A stretch of DNA of 64,000 nucleotides, taken from NCBI RefSeq assembly GCF_007786235.1, contig NZ_VNFK01000008.1, positions 62,001 to 126,000 of the forward strand. The letters are read 5' to 3'. This stretch comes from Paenarthrobacter nitroguajacolicus. GTDB lineage: Bacteria; Actinomycetota; Actinomycetes; Actinomycetales; Micrococcaceae. Positions 25,380 to 32,950 of this stretch are shown piece after piece (the first letter of the stretch is position 1; each line of letters opens with the position of its first letter). The notes below the pieces were generated by a model that was given only the letters and a program-made list of their open reading frames with translations, was not told where the DNA came from and ran no database searches. The position numbers and the translations under genes are program-made.

Positions 25380-26111
25380 TCATTGTGTGCTCCCGATCGC
25401 AGCCCTCAGGTTCTCGCTGCCGCCCCACTTTTCGAAGGGAAACAGGAACCACTCCACGGTTCCCACCAGATCGGAGCGTCCGGCGGTCTTGACGCAATCG
25501 GTCTCCGCTGCAGCGCTCCGGCATGCTGCCACCGAGTCGTCCGAATTGGACCGGTGGTCGCCCAGGAGCAAGTACTGGTCCTGGCCGAGCCGGATCGGCC
25601 CGAAGCATCGAGGCGAGGCGACCGCCGTCGTGCAGTCACGGTTCCCGGGATCAAACGGAAGGTCCTGGAAGACGTAAGGTTCCGAGATTGCTTCGCCGTT
25701 GACAGTGAGTTGACCGCCGGAGCCGCAACACTCCACAGTGTCGCCCGGTACCCCGATCAGGCGCTTGACTACGTACTCCGTGTTGCTCGGGCCGATTCCC
25801 GTCACCTCCCCGAACCAGCCGACGGCGGTACGCAACGAACCATGCTCAGGTCCCGGCCCCCAGGTGGCTGGCTTACGGAAAACAGTGACGTCTCCGCGTT
25901 TGGGTTCGGTGAATGCGTAGGCCGTGCGGTTCACCAGAACGCGGTCACCGACATTGAGCGTCTGTTCCATGGACCCCGAGGGCACCTGATAAACCTTCAG
26001 CAGGAATCCTTGGATCAACGACACCACGATGAGGGCAAGGACAGCGTGGGCCCACGGTGAGCGAAAAAATCGTCGACGGCGGCGTGCTGTCTGCGTTGTT
26101 TCAGGACTCAT
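25380..26111 (-). CDS. lepB: Signal peptidase I (S26), EPS-locus copy
   Basis: A 243-residue membrane protease: basic N-terminus (ARRRRRFFRS), one membrane segment (~20-38), catalytic Ser47 in VPSGSMEQTL, general-base Lys116 in YVVKRLIGVPGD and the box LLLGDHRSNSDDS near residue 185. All catalytic boxes are intact. A four-Cys pattern (ECCGS, RDCTT, RCFG, plus VAACRS and TDCVK) could form external disulphides and is not usual in housekeeping LepB. It is coupled by ATGA to the upstream HprK-like gene. A signal peptidase inside a capsule operon suggests a dedicated exported substrate; the genome probably has another housekeeping copy elsewhere. Confidence 0.93.
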   Translation of the reverse strand: MSPETTQTARRRRRFFRSPWAHAVLALIVVSLIQGFLLKVYQVPSGSMEQTLNVGDRVLVNRTAYAFTEPKRGDVTVFRKPATWGPGPEHGSLRTAVGWFGEVTGIGPSNTEYVVKRLIGVPGDTVECCGSGGQLTVNGEAISEPYVFQDLPFDPGNRDCTTAVASPRCFGPIRLGQDQYLLLGDHRSNSDDSVAACRSAAAETDCVKTAGRSDLVGTVEWFLFPFEKWGGSENLRAAIGSTQ

Positions 26112-27220
26112 GGCTGTGGCACCGGGATGCGGAGCACCAGGCCCGCATCAGCGAAGGCACCCAGAATTCCGTCGACGGCGGCGTCGAGGCTCTGCTCCGG
26201 GGGCGCCCCAAACTCAAGCTCAACTTCACGCAGAATCGACTCATAATCCAGGCCGCGGCCGAGGGTCCGCCACACCACCGGCCCCACGCCGTCCAGCACA
26301 TGAACCATGCGGTTGGTGTCCAGGATTGCCGTCTGGCCACCGGCCTCAACAGCATCAATAACAGGCATGGGCATGAACGAGCTTTGCGACACCGTACTCA
26401 GCACACCGGCTCCCTCAGTAGGCAGAACCGCTTGCCACTCCTCCGGTTCTGTCCGCGACATGAGTTCCGGCACGAGCGACAGAATCTGCGTCGCATCGCG
26501 GTACGTCACCTGCTGGATTGCCCCGCACTGGTCCACGTGCCGGGCAATTGTTTGCAGCGGCTGGTCCATGTCCGCAAGGTAGCTGGCTTCCGGGACGATG
26601 GCAGCCAACGCCTCGCAGAGCCCCAGTGTGGCAACCTCCGGCGAACCGACAAAATCTTCAACACGGGCGACCACTATCAAGCCACCCAACTGCAAAGCAG
26701 CGTCCGGGAGTTCCCGAAGTCCCAAGGCAGAAGGGGCCAATTGCTCCTTATAGTCCTCACCGGACCGGATGACGGACAACGGTTTGCGGTATGGATGGAC
26801 CGAACCGTCAGGCCCAATACCAACAGTCTCGTCAGTGACGTAACCATAGTCAGTACCAAGAGTGCGTGCCAACGTGGTCTTGCCCTTGCCGGAAGGGCCG
26901 ATGAAGGCCAGTACTTTGCCGGCATCATCGGCGACGCCCGCAGCATGCAACATCAACAACCGTCCCCGGTTTGCCTCGATGGCCGCCAGCGTAGCGTAGG
27001 TGGACAACTCGGCAACGGACCCCGTGGTGCCCTCGGCATCAGGGAATCGCCAGAGGAGTTCCGCCACGACGGTATCCGATGCTCGGCTGTCGGGCGCGGC
27101 GTCACACCAAGGATCCCTGAATTTGCTGAATCGGTGCCCATCAAATTCGTTATCGGAAAAATCCAGGCGAATCCGGACCACGCCGCCCAGGGCATCTACC
27201 GTAAAGTCACTGGCCTGCAT
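26108..27220 (-). CDS. HprK-related kinase fused to a C-terminal PqqD-like domain
   Basis: A 370-residue cytoplasmic protein. Residues ~80-180 are an HPr-kinase-like P-loop module: LLMLHAAGV (His92), Walker A GPSGKGKT at 108-115, then YVTDETVGIG (Asp130-Glu131), matching HprK's 'LHasav', 'GpSGaGKS' and 'l.dDe' elements but without the N-terminal HPrK/P domain. Residues ~287-365 (DAVEAGGQTAILDTNRMVHV, then GPVVWRTL and a DAAVDGILGAFADAGL helix) match the PqqD/RRE pattern. The ATG has a GGATGGG site. It heads the cassette. Kinases of this class phosphorylate peptides in lasso clusters; here the target is unknown. Confidence 0.85.
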   Translation of the reverse strand: MQASDFTVDALGGVVRIRLDFSDNEFDGHRFSKFRDPWCDAAPDSRASDTVVAELLWRFPDAEGTTGSVAELSTYATLAAIEANRGRLLMLHAAGVADDAGKVLAFIGPSGKGKTTLARTLGTDYGYVTDETVGIGPDGSVHPYRKPLSVIRSGEDYKEQLAPSALGLRELPDAALQLGGLIVVARVEDFVGSPEVATLGLCEALAAIVPEASYLADMDQPLQTIARHVDQCGAIQQVTYRDATQILSLVPELMSRTEPEEWQAVLPTEGAGVLSTVSQSSFMPMPVIDAVEAGGQTAILDTNRMVHVLDGVGPVVWRTLGRGLDYESILREVELEFGAPPEQSLDAAVDGILGAFADAGLVLRIPVPQP

Positions 27221-27299
27221 TAGAACCCATCCAAAGAATCACCGGTCTGCCACACAAAGTCAGCGACCCTGCATGTTTCAACCCGAAAGGAAACATCAT
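27207..27299 (-). CDS. Possible 30-residue leader peptide ORF upstream of the HprK-like gene
   Basis: Tandem ATGs at 27299 and 27296 open a 30-codon frame: MMFPFGLKHAGSLTLCGRPV then ILWMGSNAGQ, ending 14 bases inside the kinase gene. It contains one Cys and a Gly/Ser-rich part. The overlap could provide coupling, and a short peptide is what PqqD domains bind, but there is no clear ribosome binding site and the frame could be chance. Low confidence. Confidence 0.2.
   Translation of the reverse strand: MMFPFGLKHAGSLTLCGRPVILWMGSNAGQ
27273..27296 (-). promoter_or_regulatory. Inverted repeat ATGTTTC-N10-GAAACAT upstream of the HprK-like gene
   Basis: ATGTTTC (27273-27279) and GAAACAT (27290-27296) form a 7-bp inverted repeat with a 10-base spacer, 53 bases before the kinase start and just past the upstream terminator. 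Its symmetry and place fit an operator or 5'-leader hairpin of the long minus-strand operon. Confidence 0.45.
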
Positions 27300-27316
27300 C
27301 CTGCCACCAGGACGCA

Positions 27317-27351
27317 CGAAAACGCGTCAGCCAAATACTGACGCGTTTTCG
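27317..27351 (-). terminator. Terminator of the Tat-exported protein gene
   Basis: A perfect 14-bp stem, CGAAAACGCGTCAG (27317-27330) and CTGACGCGTTTTCG (27338-27351), 7-base loop, 24 bases past the stop of the exported protein gene. On the minus strand the descending arm ends in GCGTTTTCG. It separates that gene from the HprK-headed operon. Confidence 0.75.
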
Positions 27352-27375
27352 CCCCTAAAATTCGACAAAGAAGTT

Positions 27376-28017
27376 TTAGAGAATGCCTGCACCAACCGGA
27401 ACAGTAATGCTGCCCGAGGCCGAGAGAACGCGAGTACCGAGATCAACGGTAATCGTCACCGGGAAGCTGGACAGCGCGCTGATCGCGACACCAGTACTGG
27501 TGCCGGCAAGGCCGAAGACGATCGGGACAAGCAAGCTTCCGTTGCTGGCCACGTTGATGGTCTGCGTGGTGGTGAAGGTGGTGATCGGGAAGCCAAACTG
27601 GCCGACGATGGGCGCGGACTGGTACACAGCCGTACGCTGGCCAGCCGTGCTGTTGACGCCGTTGTAGGAGTACACGCCGAATCCTCGCGCGCGACCAACC
27701 GGGATGTTGATGCCCGCGGGGCGGCCAACGGTAACCGTGATGGTGGCGCTCTGGTTGATCGCACCGGCGCCATTGGTCACGGTGATCTCGGTGGGCACGG
27801 TGGTCAGCGCAGTTGCTGTCAGAGTGCCGCCGCCGTCCAGCAGGTTGAGAGACAGCAAGCCCGTCTGTGTGCCGGTAATGGCAAGGCCCGCGTTGTTTAC
27901 GGACGCAACCGCGGCCGGTGCTGCAACAGCTGCTGCAATGACCGGAACGGACCAAGCTGCACCCTTGACCACAGCGCGGCGTGAGTGCGCTTTGGAAACG
28001 GTAAGTTCGTCGCTCAT
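27376..28017 (-). CDS. Tat-exported protein of unknown function
   Basis: A 213-residue protein starting MSDELTVSKAHSRRAVVKGA; the twin-arginine motif SRRAVVKG is followed by the hydrophobic stretch WSVPVIAAAVAAPAAVAS, a form common in Micrococcaceae Tat substrates. The mature ~170 residues are Gly/Thr/Val/Ala-rich, nearly free of charged residues and Cys, with strands such as TEITVTNGAGA and FPVTITVDLGTR, suggesting a beta-sandwich surface protein. It lies upstream of the HprK cassette behind its own terminator and downstream of a regulator gene. It is the most obvious exported-protein candidate near the cassette's signal peptidase, but a link is unproven. Confidence 0.75.
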   Translation of the reverse strand: MSDELTVSKAHSRRAVVKGAAWSVPVIAAAVAAPAAVASVNNAGLAITGTQTGLLSLNLLDGGGTLTATALTTVPTEITVTNGAGAINQSATITVTVGRPAGINIPVGRARGFGVYSYNGVNSTAGQRTAVYQSAPIVGQFGFPITTFTTTQTINVASNGSLLVPIVFGLAGTSTGVAISALSSFPVTITVDLGTRVLSASGSITVPVGAGIL

Positions 28018-28218
28018 AGTTCTTCTTTCAGCTAGGGATGAAAACCATCGGTTGGAATCCAGCACATGCCGAGTTCCCCCATCACGCATAGACATTACTC
28101 ACGCTTTTGGGCCGGAAAGCACAGATCAGGCACCTGCGGCAAGATTGTCGCTGTATGGTCCAAGGTCTGCACGAAATGACCGAAATCCCCGCCATTCAGC
28201 GACTTTCCAGGCTCCGCG

Positions 28219-29097
28219 CTAGTCCCTCCCCCGCCGTTCCCGAAGGTCCGTGGGCCCGCAACCGTACAGTTCGTCAAGAGCGCGCCGCAGTGCCGCCGTC
28301 GTCCCGAAACCGGTCTGCTCCGCAATCTGCTGGACACTCAGGACGTCGTAGCGCGCATCGGTAAGCAGTGTCCTTGCCAAGCGCCCACGCTGCCTCCGGA
28401 TCTCTGCCGCAATGGAGTTTCCAACTTCGGCGAAGGCTGCCTGAACCCTCCGCAGGGACGACTGCACCGCTTTGGCAACCGCTTCCGGATTCAACTCCCT
28501 GTCCGCACAACGCTGGGCAATGACCGCCATCGCCTGGTCCCTTAATACAGAGGTCACTGACGTGGAATTCCAGGAGACACCGCAGTGGTCCAACAGCAAA
28601 CTGCCGGTCAGTTCCAACAGGATCTGTTCCGTTGCATATGACTCGATAGCGGAACCGGGCGTTGGAGGCTGTTCCATGATGGCCACGACAAACGCGGCAG
28701 CGGCGAGGTCGAGCCTGGACCGGGTGGGCGTAACTGTCACACTGTCCAAGGCATGGGGCACGAATGTCTCCGCCGCAGCCCGTTGGATCCGGATCCGTTT
28801 GGCCTCTCCCTCTCCCACGAAGGGCGATGCCAACTGCTGCCCGCCGGGAACGATAACCACAGTTCCCTCTCCTTGAATCAAAACCCCTGAACGTGGGTCA
28901 CGGACCACACCGGAACTGACGAAGTAGATATCTACACTGTCCTGCGAGTCCACTGAGTTCAACGCACCCAGGTCTCCCGACAACGAGCCCAGCGAAACAA
29001 CTCCGAATATCCATTCGGCACGCTGGACGGCAACGCCTTGTCCATGGATGATTTCCTCGACATTCGCCGGGAAATCATCGGTATCCTGCATTGTCAT
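28219..29097 (-). CDS. AraC-type transcription regulator
   Basis: A 292-residue protein. Residues ~1-170 are a beta-rich sensor domain of the AraC_binding_2 type (SVDIYFVSSGVVRDPRSGV, GTVVIVPGGQQLASPF); residues ~190-292 hold the double HTH, ending LSVQQIAEQTGFGTTAALRRALDE and a loop with CGPTDLRERRGRD, the usual 'G.sP..yR' region. ATG 29097 (or 29091) is preferred over the longer frame to 29157. It is divergent from the BY-kinase gene (123 bases between starts) and upstream of the Tat-exported protein, so it may control either or both. Confidence 0.82.
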   Translation of the reverse strand: MTMQDTDDFPANVEEIIHGQGVAVQRAEWIFGVVSLGSLSGDLGALNSVDSQDSVDIYFVSSGVVRDPRSGVLIQGEGTVVIVPGGQQLASPFVGEGEAKRIRIQRAAAETFVPHALDSVTVTPTRSRLDLAAAAFVVAIMEQPPTPGSAIESYATEQILLELTGSLLLDHCGVSWNSTSVTSVLRDQAMAVIAQRCADRELNPEAVAKAVQSSLRRVQAAFAEVGNSIAAEIRRQRGRLARTLLTDARYDVLSVQQIAEQTGFGTTAALRRALDELYGCGPTDLRERRGRD

Positions 29098-29220
29098 AAA
29101 TCCCCCATCCCACCTGCTGGTGAGTTGCCCTTTAGAACAGCACGTTACGATATTCATGACTCAGCGCAAGAACTGCGTGCTTTATTGTGTCGTCGTACAC
29201 ATCACCAGGGGGACAATTCT

Positions 29221-30753
29221 ATGGAGCTTACGGACTATTGGAAGGTCCTCCGGGCGCACTGGATATCAGTTATTGCCATCACCATCTTGGGTGGGATAGT
29301 GGCATTCGGCTGGACCCTAACCCAGACAAAGGTGTTCAGCGCCGACGCCAGCGGCATCATTTCGGTTGGTGTGAACAAGGACCTCGGAACCGCCATGGCA
29401 GGCGAGACCTACTCCAAATCGCGTGCCAAGTCCTACATGGATGTCGCCAAGTCCCGTTCCGTAGCCGAGACCGTCATCAAGGATCTCAAGCTTCAAAACA
29501 CCTCACCGGAGCAACTGATCGCTCGCGTGTCGGTCCAGAATCCCCAGGACACCGCCACCTTGAAGTTCTCCGCGCAAGCCAGCTCCCCCGAGTCGGCCCG
29601 CGATCTTGCCGAAGCCTGGGTGCGCGCCGTGGGCAAGCAGGTCGACCAGCTTGAAAGGGGTGGCGCCAGCAGTACGGAAACGTCGATTGTCAGCTTCCGG
29701 TCACTGGATGCCGCTCAGCTACCCACATCGCCTACGTCCCCGAACACCCGCCTTGCCTTGGTCATCGGCCTGGTGGCCGGCCTGGTGGCTGCTATTGCCT
29801 ACGCCCTGCTCCGCAACATCTTTGACCGCCGCGTCCGCTCCGTTGCACAGGTCGAGGCGGAAACTGGTGTCGCCGCGATCGGCACGATCCCCTTCCACAA
29901 GAACTTCGACGGCAAGAACCGAATCGTCCTCTCCCACGGCGGCAACGACCTCGAGAACAGGAACCACCAGGACTACGCTGTGGCCGAGGCCATCCGCGAA
30001 CTGCGGACCAACCTGCAGTTCATGGACGTCGACAATCCCCCTCGTATCATCGTCGTCACCTCAGCACTGCCAGGCGAGGGCAAGACGACCGTTGTGGCCA
30101 ACCTTGCCCAGACCATCGCCGCGTCCGGACAACGTGTTGTTGTGATTGACGGCGACCTCCGGCGTCCAACCCTCGCCAAGGCTTTCGGGCTCCTCAACAA
30201 CGTTGGACTAACGGATGTGCTGATCGGCCGGGCAACTCTCAATGACGTTCTCCAACCGTGGGGAGAGACCGGCGACCTCTTTGTTCTCGGTGCGGGCTCC
30301 GTACCACCAAACCCAAGCGAACTTCTGGGCTCGAATGTCATGCACGCCCTGCTCGAAGACATCGCCAAGCATGCCATCGTCCTTGTCGACGCACCTCCAC
30401 TGCTGCCAGTGACCGACGCGGCAATCCTCACCGCCCGAACGGACGGGGCGATCGTGGTCAGCCGGGCCGGGAAGACCACCTACGACCAACTCAAGAGGGC
30501 CCTCCAAAACCTGGAGCGCGTCAGGGGCCGTCCGTTGGGCCTCATCATCAACGGCGTTTCCCGCAAGTCCTCCAAGGGTGAAGATTACGGCTACCAGTAC
30601 TACACGTACTACAACCGCAAGGACGTCGGCGGCGAGGCCGCCAAGGCTACGCACGTGTCGGCGTCGGAGTCACAGCCAGTGGATGCCGCCAACCACGTTC
30701 CCCTGGACGGACAGCGCCGCGGGCGGCGTCGCGAAAGCACCCCCGCACTGTGA
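29221..30753 (+). CDS. Polysaccharide co-polymerase / BY-kinase (Wzc/CpsCD fusion type)
   Basis: A 510-residue membrane tyrosine autokinase. Wzz-like N-terminus (MELTDYWKVLRAHWISVIAI, membrane segments at ~12-32 and ~178-198), then a cytosolic kinase: Walker A LPGEGKTT around residue 285, Walker A' VVVIDGDLRRP and Walker B AIVLVDAPPLLPVTDA. A tyrosine cluster at residues 456-464 (seven Tyr) is the autophosphorylation tail. In Gram-positive bacteria these functions are often split into two proteins; a fused form is common in actinobacteria. It controls chain length and export of the Wzx/Wzy polysaccharide. ATG 29221 has an AGGGGGAC site; coupled to the phosphatase gene. Confidence 0.92.
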   Translation: MELTDYWKVLRAHWISVIAITILGGIVAFGWTLTQTKVFSADASGIISVGVNKDLGTAMAGETYSKSRAKSYMDVAKSRSVAETVIKDLKLQNTSPEQLIARVSVQNPQDTATLKFSAQASSPESARDLAEAWVRAVGKQVDQLERGGASSTETSIVSFRSLDAAQLPTSPTSPNTRLALVIGLVAGLVAAIAYALLRNIFDRRVRSVAQVEAETGVAAIGTIPFHKNFDGKNRIVLSHGGNDLENRNHQDYAVAEAIRELRTNLQFMDVDNPPRIIVVTSALPGEGKTTVVANLAQTIAASGQRVVVIDGDLRRPTLAKAFGLLNNVGLTDVLIGRATLNDVLQPWGETGDLFVLGAGSVPPNPSELLGSNVMHALLEDIAKHAIVLVDAPPLLPVTDAAILTARTDGAIVVSRAGKTTYDQLKRALQNLERVRGRPLGLIINGVSRKSSKGEDYGYQYYTYYNRKDVGGEAAKATHVSASESQPVDAANHVPLDGQRRGRRRESTPAL

Positions 30754-31373
30754 CGCCGGTCAGCCTTGGCGCGCAGCCGCCGTCGTTGATTTTGACCGTC
30801 TGCACCGGCAACATCTGCCGCTCCCCGCTCGCTGAGCAGCTGATTCGTGCCCGGTTGTCGAAGGCCGGGATCGGGAACTTCTCAGTGGGCAGCGCAGGGC
30901 TGAACGCCGCCGTGAACGCTCCTATGGAGCCGCTGCCAGCGGCCCTCTCAACAGAGTACGGCGGCAACTCCGCGGGATCATTTGGCAAGCAAATCACCGA
31001 AGTTCTGGTGGGTGAGGCCGAGCTCGTCTTGACCATGACCCGCAAGCAACGCGATGAGCTGGTCAAGAAGTATCCAGGCGCAGCTCAACAAACGTTCACC
31101 ATGGCGGAGTTCGTTCGGGCAGCCGAGTCCCTTCCGCTTGGCCAGAGCCTTCCCCCTGCGCCGAGTTGGGCCGCGGTGACAGGCAAGGGCACGGATTCCG
31201 GCGTCGCGGGTTTGGTGCGGCGCATCGCCGCCGTCAGGTCCACCGCCGAGCTAGCCGACGCCGACGACATTCCGGACCCCATCAACGCCACGGAAGCTGT
31301 CCACCGCGAGGTTGCACACCGGATCGCCACCTACAGTGATGACGTCGTATCCATCCTCGGCAAACACCTCTAG
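30750..31373 (+). CDS. Low-molecular-weight protein tyrosine phosphatase (Wzb/CpsB-like role)
   Basis: A 207-residue cytoplasmic phosphatase. The P-loop is CTGNICRS near residue 18 and the general-acid Asp lies in DDIPDPIN near residue 173. It is about 50 residues longer than usual: an insertion rich in Ala/Pro/Ser sits between the TMTRKQRDEL helix and the acid loop. The start is a GTG overlapping the kinase stop (GTGA), so the pair is translationally coupled; it most likely reverses the kinase's tyrosine phosphorylation. Confidence 0.88.
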   Translation: MTPVSLGAQPPSLILTVCTGNICRSPLAEQLIRARLSKAGIGNFSVGSAGLNAAVNAPMEPLPAALSTEYGGNSAGSFGKQITEVLVGEAELVLTMTRKQRDELVKKYPGAAQQTFTMAEFVRAAESLPLGQSLPPAPSWAAVTGKGTDSGVAGLVRRIAAVRSTAELADADDIPDPINATEAVHREVAHRIATYSDDVVSILGKHL

Positions 31374-31810
31374 CGGCTGAGTCGCCGGAGCAGCCACACA
31401 ACTACCACCGCGCCGACCATCGCGCCCGCGCTGTTGGCGATGACATCCGAGACTGCTGTCACCCGGCCGGGGATCAAGAGCTGCGTGAGTTCTATGAACG
31501 TGGACGACGCCGCGCCCAGCAACAGGATGCGCCACCAGTTCCAGCTGTCGGGCCACAGCCAGCGGACCAATCCGCCGAACGGGACGAACATGATCACGTT
31601 GGATACAAATTCAACTGTGACAGCGGCTTCCTTGTAGGGCATGCCCAGGGCCGCGAACCAACCGGCAATGATGCTCACAAAGCCGGTGACCGTGCTTGCT
31701 TCCTTTGATGGAAGGAAGACCACGAAGGCCAGTGCCACCAGGTAGGCGGCGAATGCTGCCCCTGGCCACCGCCGGCTGATCTGCAGCATCCGGCTTTTGG
31801 CTGTGGTCAT
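31370..31810 (-). CDS. VanZ-like family membrane protein
   Basis: A 146-residue protein with four membrane segments. The sequence FVSNVIMFVPFGGLVRWLWP followed by SSTFIELTQLLIPGRVTAVSDVIANSAGAMVG is the VanZ-like hallmark ('N..lF.PlG', 'E..Q......R..d..Dv..N..G'). VanZ is linked to low-level teicoplanin resistance, but most relatives have no assigned role; they are frequent beside polysaccharide genes. Its stop overlaps the phosphatase gene by 4 bases tail to tail. Confidence 0.88.
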   Translation of the reverse strand: MTTAKSRMLQISRRWPGAAFAAYLVALAFVVFLPSKEASTVTGFVSIIAGWFAALGMPYKEAAVTVEFVSNVIMFVPFGGLVRWLWPDSWNWWRILLLGAASSTFIELTQLLIPGRVTAVSDVIANSAGAMVGAVVVVWLLRRLSR

Positions 31811-31845
31811 TCGTCCAGCCTAGATGAGGACAGGACGCTCCGGGA

Positions 31846-32799
31846 TCAATGCCTCGACGGACCCTCGAACGAGGCACTGTTGCTGCTCTGCGGCACTATG
31901 ACGTGAACGGCGTTGCGCTGCACACTGAAATCGGCGGGCGTGACTGCAGCGATTTCCCCGTCGAGGTTCACTGACAGCGGCGGCTCAGTGACCAGACGGA
32001 CCCTCCGCGTAGCCAAGTGGTAAACACGGTCATGCTCTATGAAGCTTCCATCCTTGAGCAACCGCGCGATCTTGACGTGTTCCCTCAGCGGTGCCGCCAG
32101 GATGGCGTAGATATCCAGGGTGTGGTCATCAATGCCTGCCATGGGTGACACGATGTTGCCGCCGCCGTAATGCCTGCCATTGCCCACGGCGACCTGAAGA
32201 ACGTCTTCAAGCTCCATCGGCTCATGGTCACCCTCGGGGAACTCAAGACGAGCCCGGAACGGCTTGTGCCGCGCGTAGGCCTGCATGGTGGCGATGCCAT
32301 AGGCCAAGGACCCGATGCGTCGCTTCAAGCGAGGACTAAGTGCCTCGGTAACGCCCACAGAAAGCCCAACTGACGCGACGTTGAGGAACGGCTCGCCATT
32401 CGCCCAACCAAGGTCAACGTCCACCACCTTCCCGTCAGCAATGACAGCGCAGGCCTCTGTGAGGCCACCCGGTATCTCGAGGGTTCTGGCAAAGTCATTG
32501 GCGGTGCCCAGCGGGAGAACGCCCAGCATGATGTCAGTCCCGGCAAGTAGTCCTGCCGCGGAGGTCATGGTGCCGTCACCGCCACCGACAACTACAAGGT
32601 CGTGCCCGTCCGCGACCACGCGCCGCAGGGTCTGAAACAGTTCCGTCCCGGACTTCACGGGATGCACGGAACGGACAGGCACACCGGCCCTTCGCATCGC
32701 GTCCACGGCCAATTCGGTTGAAGCCGCCCCGCGACGTGATCCAGCATTTATCACCACGGCAGCAGAGCGCGCCTCTCGAGCAGCCTTCATGTGAACCAT
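31846..32799 (-). CDS. Diacylglycerol kinase family lipid kinase (YegS/DgkB-like)
   Basis: A 317-residue enzyme of the DAGK catalytic family: ATP-binding region VVVGGGDGTMTSAAGLLAGTD near residue 75, LGVLPLGTANDFARTLEIPG, the DLGWANGEPFLNVASVG strand and VAVGNGRHYGGGNIVSP. It would phosphorylate a lipid alcohol, such as diacylglycerol, sphingosine-like or undecaprenol-type substrates. In-frame ATGs at 32799 and 32790 are both possible starts; neither has a strong ribosome site. A lone gene. Confidence 0.88.
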   Translation of the reverse strand: MVHMKAAREARSAAVVINAGSRRGAASTELAVDAMRRAGVPVRSVHPVKSGTELFQTLRRVVADGHDLVVVGGGDGTMTSAAGLLAGTDIMLGVLPLGTANDFARTLEIPGGLTEACAVIADGKVVDVDLGWANGEPFLNVASVGLSVGVTEALSPRLKRRIGSLAYGIATMQAYARHKPFRARLEFPEGDHEPMELEDVLQVAVGNGRHYGGGNIVSPMAGIDDHTLDIYAILAAPLREHVKIARLLKDGSFIEHDRVYHLATRRVRLVTEPPLSVNLDGEIAAVTPADFSVQRNAVHVIVPQSSNSASFEGPSRH

Positions 32800-32950
32800 G
32801 CTAGGCGGAAGTACCTTGGAGAACCCTGCGAGCTTTCTGGGCGGCCGGTGATCCGCACTGTATCCTCAATCTGAGCCACGCTTAGCTGGCCTTTTCTGGT
32901 TTGGAACTCCGCCCTGCAGGTGCTGAACCATTGATGTTCCTGGGGGAACC

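Noticed and set aside
24705-26060. Plus-strand ORF of 451 codons across the pyruvyl transferase and signal peptidase genes
   Set aside because: It crosses two real genes with intact catalytic motifs on the other strand; no recognisable protein features.
19690-29097. Lasso peptide biosynthetic cluster
   Set aside because: PqqD, HprK-like and nucleotidyltransferase-like genes are present, but there is no asparagine-synthetase-like cyclase, no transglutaminase-like protease and no convincing precursor.
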